Assembly: GCA_040756995.1 (NCBI GenBank)
Contig: JBFLYK010000034.1
Span: 1 to 64,000 of the forward strand
Direction of reading: 5' to 3'
DNA from: BP-133 sp040756995
GTDB lineage: Bacteria; Actinomycetota; Acidimicrobiia; IMCC26256; BP-133
DNA length: 64,000 bases
Position numbers and translations under genes: made by a program. Below are positions 16,193 through 24,035 of this stretch, one piece after another (positions within the stretch are counted from its first letter, which is position 1; each line of letters begins with the position of its first letter). The notes beneath the pieces are model-generated. The model did no database searches and had not been told where the DNA came from. It was given only the letters and a program-made list of their open reading frames with translations.

Positions 16193-16346
16193 GCGGTGCA
16201 GCCCCTTTCTCGGGTGTGCAACCCCGTTCTGGTGTGATGAGTGCGGCAACTGCAAGCGCGGGGTTCTCGGCCCGATGGGGCACCGGCAGGTGGGAGGTCC
16301 CGTCGGTGCCGCCATGGGACACATCCGACAAAACCACCGCAACCCG

Positions 16347-16421
16347 GACGTTATGCATCGTTTGCGTCGCTGTGGTTTGGCGAATGTTTCCGGGCTGGGA
16401 ACGCAATCTCGCCGGGAACTT
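16347..16421 (-). repeat. Conserved leader element, copy 2 (upstream of cupredoxin-propeller gene)
   Basis: Second copy of the element at 12444-12518. Relative to copy 1 the central stem changes from TCGA/TCGA to TCGC/GCGA, keeping pairing around the conserved CAAACCAC loop (allowing a one-base register shift). This single compensatory change hints at RNA structure but two copies are too few to prove it. Confidence 0.65.
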
Positions 16422-16460
16422 TGCCGAGGCCAAGAACGACGAAGCATCCCGGAACGCGAC

Positions 16461-16484
16461 GAGGGCCCGCCGGAGCGGGCCCTC
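16461..16484 (-). terminator. Perfect hairpin terminator after narK
   Basis: GAGGGCCCGC and GCGGGCCCTC form a 10-bp stem with a 4-nt CGGA loop, 23 bp after the narK stop. It separates narK transcription from the leader of the next copper gene. No clear U-run follows. Confidence 0.78.
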
Positions 16485-16507
16485 GGGGTGAACGGTCGAG
16501 TGACGCG

Positions 16508-18037
16508 TCAGATGCCGGCGTTGCCCAACGGTGCCCGCTTGCGCAGGTAGACGAACCACGTCGTGAGGGCGAAGACGATGTAGGAGACGAGGAAAACCTG
16601 CAGGGCGGGGATCGACCAGTCGGCGTGCTGCGCCGCCACCGCGACCTTCTCGGCCGGCGTCTTCGCCGCCTTCACCAGGGCGGCCACGTCGAGGTTCGCC
16701 TGGCGCAGCACCACCTGGATGAGGAAGCCGCCGAAGGCACCGATCGCTCCGGCGATGCCGATGACGGCCGCCGCCTGCTGCTTGAAGTTGATCGCCGTGT
16801 CCTTCGGTTCGAGGCCCTTCTTCTTCGCTTCCCGCCGCCCCAGTGTGGCGAAGATGTTCGGGATCATCTTGTAGGTCGAGCCGTTGCCTGCGCCGACCAG
16901 CAGGAAGATCACCATGTACGAAGTGAAGAAGAGGCCGAAGTTCCGGTTCTGCACCCCGTTGATGGCCAGCGCGGTGAACAGCGCGGCACCGATGAAGACG
17001 CCCAGCGTCACCCGGGCTCCGCCGATCTTGTCGGCGAGCCAGCCACCCAGCGGCCGGGAGAGGGATCCGATCAGCGCACCCACGAACCCGAGACCGGCCA
17101 GATAGGTGTTGATGAACGGATGGTCGATCAGGAAGTCGGGGAACGTCGTCTTGATCACCAGCGGCAGCGCGAACGAATAGCCGATGAACGAACCGAAGGT
17201 CCCGATGTAGAGGAACGACATCACCCACGTCTGGCGGTTCCTGACCGCCTGGATGTAGGGCGCCTTCGGCGCCTTGGCCACGGTGAGGCTGTCCATGAAC
17301 AGGTAGGCGGCGGCCATGGCGGCCAGGATCAGCGGAATCCACATCAGGCCGGCGTTGGCCATGTGCACCTTGTGGACCGGCAGCTTCACTTCCGCGGCCG
17401 GCACCCCGATGATGATGGCCAGCGGGACGAGCAGTTGCGCCGCGGCCACGCCGAGGTTGCCGCCGGCGGCGTTGAGCCCCAGCGCCAGGCCCTTCTTGCG
17501 CTCCGGATAGAAGAACGAGATGTTGAACATCGACGACGAGAAGTTGCCGCCGCCGAAGCCGGCGGTGGCGGCGCAGAACAGCAGCACCCACAGCTGCGTG
17601 TCGTGACTCTGGTCGGCCAGCCAACCGCTCGGCACCACCAGGGCCAGCAGCAGCGTCGGGATGAGGAGCAGCCCGGCGCTGAGCATCGTCCAGAGCCGGC
17701 CGCCGAAACGGGGAACGGCGAAGGTGTAGGGCAGGCGCAGCGCCGAGCCGATCAGGTTCGGCACCGCCGTCAGCCAGAAGAGCTCCGGCACCGACAGCGT
17801 GATCCCGATGTTGCCGAGATTGATGACGACGATCGTCCACAGGACCCACACCGCGAAGCCCAGGTGCTCGGCGAAGATCGAGGCGATCAGGTTCCGGTTG
17901 GCGATCTTCCGGCCGGTGGATTCCCAGAACGCCGTGTCCTCCGGCTCCCAGTGTTCGATCCACCCGCCTCGGAGGCCCTGTCGCTCCCGGAGCAGTTCGG
18001 CCGGGGGCGCGAGGCCGGTGTCGGCGGTCGTCGTCAT
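16508..18037 (-). CDS. narK: MFS nitrate/nitrite transporter
   Basis: A 509-residue, 12-helix major facilitator of the nitrate-nitrite porter family. Both nitrate signature regions are present: GFGGGNFSSSMFNISFFYP followed by RKKGLALGLNAAGGNLG, and GAGNGSTYKMIPNIF later. It would import nitrate or exchange nitrate for nitrite. No nitrate or nitrite reductase is visible in the window, so its partner enzymes must be elsewhere or be the unusual copper proteins downstream. The N-terminal 45 residues are hydrophilic with WEPED-FWESTG, typical of NarK2/NarU-like proteins. Confidence 0.92.
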   Translation of the reverse strand: MTTTADTGLAPPAELLRERQGLRGGWIEHWEPEDTAFWESTGRKIANRNLIASIFAEHLGFAVWVLWTIVVINLGNIGITLSVPELFWLTAVPNLIGSALRLPYTFAVPRFGGRLWTMLSAGLLLIPTLLLALVVPSGWLADQSHDTQLWVLLFCAATAGFGGGNFSSSMFNISFFYPERKKGLALGLNAAGGNLGVAAAQLLVPLAIIIGVPAAEVKLPVHKVHMANAGLMWIPLILAAMAAAYLFMDSLTVAKAPKAPYIQAVRNRQTWVMSFLYIGTFGSFIGYSFALPLVIKTTFPDFLIDHPFINTYLAGLGFVGALIGSLSRPLGGWLADKIGGARVTLGVFIGAALFTALAINGVQNRNFGLFFTSYMVIFLLVGAGNGSTYKMIPNIFATLGRREAKKKGLEPKDTAINFKQQAAAVIGIAGAIGAFGGFLIQVVLRQANLDVAALVKAAKTPAEKVAVAAQHADWSIPALQVFLVSYIVFALTTWFVYLRKRAPLGNAGI

Positions 18038-18128
18038 GCCTGTCCTTTCGAATGAAATGTCAGGCCGACGCTACGGAGGGTCTGTGGAGGGGCTTTTTCG
18101 CTCGTGTTTCGAACGTGCGAACGTTGTC
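18038..18128 (-). promoter_or_regulatory. Probable narK promoter region with tandem CGAACGT repeats
   Basis: Between LmbE and narK. The 7-mer CGAACGT occurs at 18110-18116 and again at 18118-18124, a direct repeat with 8-bp period, followed toward narK by an A-rich run (GCGAAAAAGCC on the minus strand). It could bind a regulator. No FNR-like site is seen. AAAGGA precedes the ATG. Confidence 0.4.
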
Positions 18129-18929
18129 TCACACGACCGGCGGAAGGATCTCCACCTCCCGCAGGCCGGGCGGCGCGCCCCGCAACCGGTACCACTCGTG
18201 GCTGAAGGCCACGGCGAACGCCGCCGGCGGCATGGAGAGGAAGAAGGAGTTCTCGGCGATCTGGCTTGCGTGGGCCGCCATCGCCCGGCGCTTGGCGTCG
18301 AGGTGCGCCGACACGTCGACGGTCGTCGTGATCATCTCCTCGGGGAGACCCATCTCGTCGCCGATGTCTTCGATGTCGGGCAGATCACTGACGTCGCCGA
18401 AACCGAGCTCGTTGGCCCGGGCCATGAGCCGGCGGAAGTGGTCGCGGTTGATCGTCGCCTCGTAGACGCGCTCCACCGGCGCCATCTCCGCCGCCCGCAC
18501 GCCGACCCGGTGCACCTGGATGTGGTCGGGATGCCCGTAGTTGCCGTGATCGTCGTAGATCGTGAAGGCGTCGGGCCGCTCCTCACAGAGGATCCGCGCC
18601 ACCTTGGCCGCCGCCTCGTCGACCGGCGCCTGCCAGAAGCAGTGCGGATCCTCGTTCTCCGGCGTGCCGATCATGCCGCTGTCGCGGTAGCCGAGGATCT
18701 CGACCCGGGCCACACCGAGGATGGCCGCCGCCTCGGTCAGCTCCTTGCGCCGCCGCTCCCCCAGCGTCTCGCCGGGGGCCAGCACGCCGTCGGCCACCTC
18801 GCCGCACTCCCCGGCCGTGGCGGTCACCAGCACGACCCGGTGACCGGCGGCCGCCGCCCGGGCCAGGGTTCCGCCGCAGGCGATGGCCTCGTCGTCGGGG
18901 TGGGCGTGGAAACTGACCAGGGTCGCCAC
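18129..18929 (-). CDS. PIG-L/LmbE family N-acetylglucosaminyl deacetylase
   Basis: A 266-residue zinc deacetylase-fold protein. The metal motif AHPDDE is at residues 9-14 and the second His region is YGHPDHIQVH near residue 133. Actinobacterial members include MshB (mycothiol synthesis) and Mca (mycothiol S-conjugate amidase). The AGECGEVADG and SHEWYRL segments and length fit this group, but whether it acts on GlcNAc-inositol or on a conjugate cannot be settled here. The start is GTG 18929; a TAACCT box lies 9 nt upstream. Confidence 0.85.
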   Translation of the reverse strand: MATLVSFHAHPDDEAIACGGTLARAAAAGHRVVLVTATAGECGEVADGVLAPGETLGERRRKELTEAAAILGVARVEILGYRDSGMIGTPENEDPHCFWQAPVDEAAAKVARILCEERPDAFTIYDDHGNYGHPDHIQVHRVGVRAAEMAPVERVYEATINRDHFRRLMARANELGFGDVSDLPDIEDIGDEMGLPEEMITTTVDVSAHLDAKRRAMAAHASQIAENSFFLSMPPAAFAVAFSHEWYRLRGAPPGLREVEILPPVV

Positions 18930-18938
18930 AACCCCCGT

Positions 18939-18944
18939 AGGTTA
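18939..18944 (-). promoter_or_regulatory. Putative -10 box of a leaderless promoter
   Basis: TAACCT on the minus strand, 9 nt before the GTG at 18929. No ribosome site is evident. Confidence 0.35.
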
Positions 18945-18970
18945 CGCGCCGGTTACGCGCTGCCTACGGC

Positions 18971-19856
18971 TCAGGCGGTGCCCAGACCCCACCGGCGCCG
19001 GATGCTCCGTTCGAGATTGGCGAAGAAGAGCGAGTCGATGACGATGCCGATGACGAACACGGCGATCATGTAGGCCATCAGCAGGGGTGCGTCGGCCAGT
19101 TCCCGGGCGTAGGACAACCCCACGCCCAGCGACGGCTTCTGGGCGATGATGACGATGAGCTCGCCGGCCATCAGCGACCGCCAGGCGAAGGCCCAACCCT
19201 GCTTGAGGCCGGCCACGAGGCCGGGGAAGGCCGCCGGCAGGACGATGAAGCGGTAGGCGGCCACGCCGCGGGCGCCGAGCACCCGACCGGCCCGCAGCAG
19301 CACCGGCGGGATGTGGTCGACCCCGGTGATGACACCGTTGGCGATGGCCGGGGCCGCCCCGAGGACGACGACGAACGTGATGGCGCCTTCGGTCAGCTTG
19401 AACAGGAGCACGGCCAGCGGCAGCCAGGCGATGGTCGGCATGGTCTGCAGACCGGTGATCATCGATCCGATGGCCGCCCGCAGGATCCGGCTGCGGGCGA
19501 CGGCGAGGCCGACCGCGACACCGATGACGACCGAGATGGCGTAGCCGATCGCCGCCCGCCTCATCGTGTTGGCGGTGGCGTGGAGCAGGACGTGCGAACC
19601 GTTGGGGGTCACGTCCCACGCCGCGTGCCACAGGGCCTTGAGGGCGGCCACCGGCCCCGGGAGGACGAACTCCGGTTTCCAGTGCGTCCACACGATCGCC
19701 TGCCAACCGAGGAAGAACAGGGCCAGGGCGGCCAGCTTGGGCCAGAGCCCTTCCCAGATCCGGGCCATCCGGCCCTTGGCCGGGGCGATCGGGATGTCGA
19801 GCGCCTCGAGGCCGGCGATCTCGGCCTCGTGCTGGCTCAGGGGAGCTTCCTGAATG

Positions 19857-19867
<11 letters not shown>
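18971..19867 (-). CDS. ABC transporter permease, SsuC/TauC type
   Basis: A 298-residue membrane permease with about six helices. The EAA-like cytoplasmic loop lies around RVLGARGVAAYRFIVLPAAFPGLVAGLKQG, and the GLQTMPTIAWLPLAVLLFKL segment is typical of nitrate/sulfonate/taurine importers. It forms the membrane channel for the ATPase and binding protein encoded just upstream. The start ATG 19867 overlaps the ATPase gene by 11 bp, which indicates coupled translation. The last gene of a three-gene minus-strand operon. Confidence 0.9.
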
Positions 19868-20587
<720 letters not shown>

Positions 20588-20591
<4 letters not shown>

Positions 20592-21658
20592 GACTTCACC
20601 GCCGGCTTGCCCGCCGCCTCGAGAACCTCGTTGAGCAGGGTCAGGTCGTAGATCCCGTCGAGCTTCGTCTTGCTGTCGAGCAGGCCGACGGCGATGGCGT
20701 CGGCGGCGCCCTTGCGGAGGCTCCCGGCGATCGGGTCGTTGGTGAACGTCATGTTCGGCCAGGCGGCGTCGATCACGGCGGGGGCGATCCCCTTGCCGGT
20801 CAGCTTCTGGAGGCCCTGGTTGACCAGCGCCTTGGCCTCGGCGGGGTTGGCGTTGGCGAAGTCGACGGCGGCCACGTGGCCCTCCAGCAGCCGCTTCACC
20901 ACGTCCGGGTGGTCGTCGAGGAAGGCCGTCCGCACGATCAGGTGGGTCGTGACGTACTGGCCGCCGGGCCAGAGGGTCCTCTCGTCGACGAGCACCTTGC
21001 CCTTGCCCTCCTGGATCAGCCGGGTGGCCCACGGCTCGGGAACCCAGGCGCCGGCGATCGTGCCGGTCTTGAAGGCCTCCAGCGCCTGGCCGTTCTCCTG
21101 GGGGACGATGGACACGTCGCCGCCGCCGTGGGCGTCGGCCGACAGCTTGTTGGCCTTCAGCCAGCTGCGCAGGGCGACGTCCTGGGTGTTGCCCAGCTGC
21201 GGGGTGGCGATCTTCTTGCCCTCGAGCCCGGCCGGCGAGGTGATGGACGGGTTCACCATCAGGTAGGCGCCGCCCGACGTGGCGCCGGAGACGATCCGGA
21301 TCGCCTCACCGTTGCTCTTGGCGAAGGCGTTGATGGCCGGGTTGGGGCCGATGTACGTGGCGTCGATGGCGCCGTTGAAGATCGCCTCCACCGCGGCGGG
21401 CCCGGCATTGAAGGCGCTGGTCCGGAGCGTCACGTCGGAGCCGAGCCTCTCGGCGAAGATGCCCTTCTCCACCCCGACGAGCGCCGGAGCGTGCGTGATG
21501 TTCGGGAAGTACCCGAGCCGGAGTGTCACCTTCGCGGCCGGCCTTTCGACGCTGCCGGCCTTGGCGTCCTCGGTCGGCTCGGAGCCGCAGCCCGCCAGGG
21601 CCACGGCTGCCAGGAGGCCAGCCAACAGGCCCGACCTCATGCGAAGCTGCTTCTTCAT
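20588..21658 (-). CDS. ABC transporter substrate-binding lipoprotein (sulfonate/nitrate/taurine family)
   Basis: A 356-residue lipoprotein: signal peptide with lipobox LAGC (Cys24), then a two-lobe periplasmic-binding-protein fold with GYFPNITHAPALVGVEKGIF near residue 49, typical of SsuA/TauA/NrtA-like proteins, and YIGPNPAINAF near residue 102. It captures a small solute outside the membrane and hands it to the permease. The HAPALVG motif leans to the aliphatic sulfonate or thiamine-precursor-like branch, but the ligand is not fixed. First gene of the operon, downstream of a palindromic promoter. Confidence 0.9.
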
Positions 21659-21672
21659 GTCCCGGCTCCTCT

Positions 21673-21715
21673 ATTGTCAAGTAAGTCAATCGACTTTATG
21701 GGAACACTTGACAAT
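21673..21715 (-). promoter_or_regulatory. Nested palindromic operator and promoter of the ABC transporter operon
   Basis: ATTGTCAAGT (21673-21682) and ACTTGACAAT (21706-21715) are a perfect 10-bp inverted repeat 23 bp apart, and AAGTC/GACTT (21683-21687, 21692-21696) is a second one inside. On the minus strand TTGTCT and TAAAGT, 18 bp apart, make a plausible -35/-10 pair overlapping the repeats. A dimeric regulator, perhaps sensing sulfur or nitrogen status, would be expected to bind here. Confidence 0.6.
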
Positions 21716-21775
21716 TAGACAAGCGCGCCGGTTCTCCTGCCGGCCGGATGCAGCTTCTTGGAGTTTGTCGAGCCG

Positions 21776-22285
21776 TCAGGCGCCGGCGGCGGAGACCTCC
21801 GGCCTGATCAGGTGGGGGGCGAGCTCCTCGCCGTCGTCCCAGCCCCGCCCGGTGATCGGCTGCATGTCGCGGGCGTGGACCGGTTCGCCGCACTGGTCGC
21901 ACACCATGCGGGGCTTGCTGTGGTGCCCGCAGCCCTTGTGGATGAGCTCCATCGGCGGGGCGTCGGCCACGCCGGCCCACTTGTCGCCCCACTGCATGAG
22001 TGAGACGAGGACGGGGTGCAGCTCGAGCCCCTTGTCGGTCAGGCGGTACTCGTAGCGCTCGGGGCGCTCCTGGTAGAGGCGGCGCTCGAGGATCCCGTGG
22101 CTCACCAGCGTCTGGAGTCGGGCGGTGAGGACGTTGCGGGCGATACCGAGGCGGCGCTGGAAGTCCTCGAAGCGACGGACGCCGAGGAAGGCGTCCCGCA
22201 GGACGAGAAACGTCCACCACTCCCCCACGATCTCGAGGGCCCCGGCCACCGAACAGTTCATCCCGGCGAAGCTCGTGCGACGCAT
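21776..22285 (-). CDS. HxlR family transcriptional regulator
   Basis: A 169-residue winged helix-turn-helix regulator. It begins MRRTSFAGMNCSVAGALEIVG, with the conserved early Cys used for redox or electrophile sensing in several HxlR proteins, followed by WWTFLVLRDAFLGVRRFEDFQ and the recognition region NVLTARLQTLV. A C-terminal extension has CGHHSKPRMVCDQCG, a possible zinc site. ATG 22285 was selected by homology over two earlier in-frame ATGs; a TAAGAT box lies 7 nt upstream. It probably controls itself and the divergent thioesterase gene through the operators between them. Confidence 0.88.
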   Translation of the reverse strand: MRRTSFAGMNCSVAGALEIVGEWWTFLVLRDAFLGVRRFEDFQRRLGIARNVLTARLQTLVSHGILERRLYQERPERYEYRLTDKGLELHPVLVSLMQWGDKWAGVADAPPMELIHKGCGHHSKPRMVCDQCGEPVHARDMQPITGRGWDDGEELAPHLIRPEVSAAGA

Positions 22286-22292
22286 ATGCGTC
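22279..22292. promoter_or_regulatory. Perfect 14-bp palindrome over the hxlR-like start codon
   Basis: GACGCATATGCGTC is fully self-complementary and covers the chosen start codon of the HxlR gene. It lies next to the TAAGAT box (22293-22298, minus strand), a position suited to autorepression. Confidence 0.5.
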
Positions 22293-22303
22293 ATCTTAGT
22301 GCG

Positions 22304-22338
22304 TTGCATGAAGCAATGGAGTGGCTATACTCCGTTGC
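22304..22338 (+). promoter_or_regulatory. Leaderless promoter with operator for the thioesterase gene
   Basis: TTGCAT (22304-22309) and TATACT (22326-22331) are 16 bp apart, close to sigma-70 consensus, and the ATG follows 7 nt after the -10. An inverted repeat GCAATGGAGT (22313-22322) and ACTCCGTTGC (22329-22338), with one mismatch and a 6-nt spacer, brackets the -10 box and is a likely HxlR operator. Confidence 0.65.
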
Positions 22339-22797
22339 ATGACACAACTCACGTCTCCGGCTTCGGCTTCGGCGGCCGCCACCGCCTCCGAGTTCGAGGA
22401 ACTGGGGCGGGAACTCCTGCCCGGGGTCCTCGGCATCGAGTTCGACTCGGTTGAGGCCGGGCTCGTACGGAGCCGCCTGGCCGTGGAGCGCAAGCACATG
22501 GCCCCCAACGGCTTCCTGCACGCCGCCTCGGTCATCGCGCTGGCCGACACGTCCTGCGGCTACGGCTGCGCCGCCTCTCTACCCCGCGGCGCGTCCGGAT
22601 TCACCACCATCGAGCTCAAGTCGAACTTCATGGGGACGGCGAAGGCCGGTGACGAGCTGAGCTGTCGGGCCTGGCTGGTGCACGGCGGGCGCAGCACGCA
22701 GGTCTGGGACGCCGAGGTGACCGACGGGACCGGCCGGACACTGGCCCTCTTCCGGTGCACCCAGATGGTGCTCTATCCCAAAGCGGCCGCGGCATGA
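22339..22797 (+). CDS. PaaI-type hotdog-fold thioesterase
   Basis: A 152-residue hotdog protein. The block HMAPNGFLHAASVIALADTS contains the conserved N-G-x-x-H/A region of the PaaI family and FTTIELKSNFMGTAKAGDEL is the central strand pair. It likely hydrolyses aromatic or acyl-CoA thioesters in the cytoplasm, releasing CoA. The start ATG has no Shine-Dalgarno and sits 7 nt after a -10 box, so the mRNA is probably leaderless. Its stop overlaps the following GNAT gene as ATGA. Divergent from an HxlR regulator. Confidence 0.88.
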   Translation: MTQLTSPASASAAATASEFEELGRELLPGVLGIEFDSVEAGLVRSRLAVERKHMAPNGFLHAASVIALADTSCGYGCAASLPRGASGFTTIELKSNFMGTAKAGDELSCRAWLVHGGRSTQVWDAEVTDGTGRTLALFRCTQMVLYPKAAAA

Positions 22798-23483
22798 GAC
22801 GCCTCGACCCCTGGACCGAGGGCCCGCTCCTGCCCCCCGGCTGGCGGCCCGACCGGGAACCGAGGAACGACGGCGAGGACCATCACTGGGTCGTCGTCGA
22901 CCCGGCCGGCCGGCTGCGGCTGGCCGACGGGACCGACATCGCCCTCCGGCCCCTCGGAACGGGCGACGGCGCCCTGCTGGCGGCGGGGTTCGAGCGGCTG
23001 TCGAGCCGCAGCCGGTACCGGCGCTTCTTCTCCCCCGTCCCGAAGCTGACCGACTCGATGCTGGCCTTCCTCACGTCGGTGGACGGGTTCAACCACCGGG
23101 CCTGGGGCGCGGTGATCGACGAGCCGGGTGGGCCGGTGGGCGCCGGCATCGTCCGCTGGGTCCGCAGCCGGAAGGACCCGGCGGTGGCCGAAATGGCCGT
23201 GACGGTCATCGACGACTACCAGGGGCGGGGGTTGGGCGGGCTGCTGCTCGACGTCGCCGTCCTCGATGCCTTCGCCCAGGGGGTCGAGCGGTTCGAAGGG
23301 CTCGTGTTGGGCGAGAACATCTCCTCCCGGCGGATGCTGGCCCGGGGCGGCGCCACGCTGCGGCCCGACGGCGGCGGAGTCCTGGCTTTCACCCTCGCCC
23401 TGCGACCCCGGGTCGAGCGGCTGCGCAGCTCCCCGCTGCCCATGATCGTCGCCAGGCCGAATGTGCCGGCGACGCGAAAATAG
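22794..23483 (+). CDS. GNAT family N-acetyltransferase
   Basis: A 229-residue acetyltransferase paralogous to the protein at 1691-2419. Shared blocks are FERLSSRSRYRRFFSP, the LTSVDGFNHRAWGA segment and the acetyl-CoA loop QGRGLGG following MAVTVIDDY. The acceptor is unknown. Start ATG 22794 overlaps the thioesterase stop (ATGA), giving a two-gene unit under HxlR-type control. An earlier in-frame ATG lies within the thioesterase gene and is less likely. Confidence 0.86.
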   Translation: MRRLDPWTEGPLLPPGWRPDREPRNDGEDHHWVVVDPAGRLRLADGTDIALRPLGTGDGALLAAGFERLSSRSRYRRFFSPVPKLTDSMLAFLTSVDGFNHRAWGAVIDEPGGPVGAGIVRWVRSRKDPAVAEMAVTVIDDYQGRGLGGLLLDVAVLDAFAQGVERFEGLVLGENISSRRMLARGGATLRPDGGGVLAFTLALRPRVERLRSSPLPMIVARPNVPATRK

Positions 23484-23565
23484 TTAGCGGCTGATCCTCA
23501 AGTACCGGGCGGTTTGGTCCGATCACCCTGATCGAGGCTATCCACACGTCTGGGAGGACACTGCA

Positions 23566-23751
23566 ATGGCCGACAACGAGCTCCTCACGCCTAGCGAGGT
23601 TGCCGTGATGTTCAAGGTCAACCCCAAGACCGTCACGCGCTGGGCGCGTGCGGGCAAGATCTCGGCCGTCCGTACCCTCGGTGGCCACCGCCGGTTCCGG
23701 GCGTCGGAAATCCGCCGCTTCCTGGCTCAGGTCGAGGAACTCGGCGCCTAG
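23566..23751 (+). CDS. bldC: BldC-family MerR-like DNA-binding protein
   Basis: A 61-residue single-domain winged-helix protein almost identical in layout to BldC: LLTPSEVAVMFKVNPKTVTRWARAG followed by KISAVRTLGGHRRF. BldC binds direct repeats cooperatively and controls development or global gene expression in Streptomyces; in non-sporulating actinobacteria its targets are less known. GGGAGGA precedes the ATG at good spacing. Monocistronic, ending in a hairpin terminator. A second BldC-type gene lies at 58200-58397. Confidence 0.9.
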   Translation: MADNELLTPSEVAVMFKVNPKTVTRWARAGKISAVRTLGGHRRFRASEIRRFLAQVEELGA

Positions 23752-23759
23752 TTGGTCGC

Positions 23760-23781
23760 CCGGGGGGCATGTTCCCCCCGG
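23760..23781 (+). terminator. Hairpin terminator after bldC
   Basis: CCGGGGGG (23760-23767) and CCCCCCGG (23774-23781) form an 8-bp stem with a CATGTT loop, 8 bp after the bldC stop. No U-run follows. Confidence 0.75.
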
Positions 23782-24035
23782 ACTCCAATCGATACGAATC
23801 GTCTAACGGGCCCCCGGCGCCCGACGCGACCGGGCCACCCGGCGGACGAGAAACCGCAGTGACGGTTGCATCGGTCGCCCGGGTTGCACCGGACGCGCCG
23901 AAGGCGGTCGACGGTTCGCTTGCGTCGTTTCTCCCACGGTTGCCGATTCTGCCCCATGTGGGCCTCGACGGCGAGTGGGACGAACCGCTCAAATCGGGAC
24001 AGAAGGGGCAGTTCGGTCTCGAGGTGGTTTAAGCG
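23782..24035. other. Region between the converging bldC and deacetylase genes
   Basis: No convincing gene. A plus-strand open frame of 87 codons overlaps the bldC terminator, lacks a ribosome site and has no recognisable domain. Nothing else is seen. Confidence 0.4.

Larger units (their letters stand above)
16193..16507. other. Long leader region of the cupredoxin-propeller gene
   Basis: This 315-bp gap has no convincing gene. From the NarK side it contains a perfect hairpin (16461-16484), the 75-bp conserved element copy 2 (16347-16421), then about 150 bp of leader ending with AGGGG before the ATG at 16192. No other structure is obvious. Confidence 0.6.

Noticed and set aside
16347..16421. 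c-di-GMP (GEMM) riboswitch in the repeated leader element
   Set aside because: CAAACC and GACGCAAA look superficially like GEMM segments, but the tetraloop-receptor hairpins and conserved spacing are missing, so no known class is claimed.
23769..24032. 87-codon plus-strand ORF after bldC
   Set aside because: It begins inside the bldC terminator hairpin, has no ribosome site, and its composition is that of non-coding GC-rich DNA.
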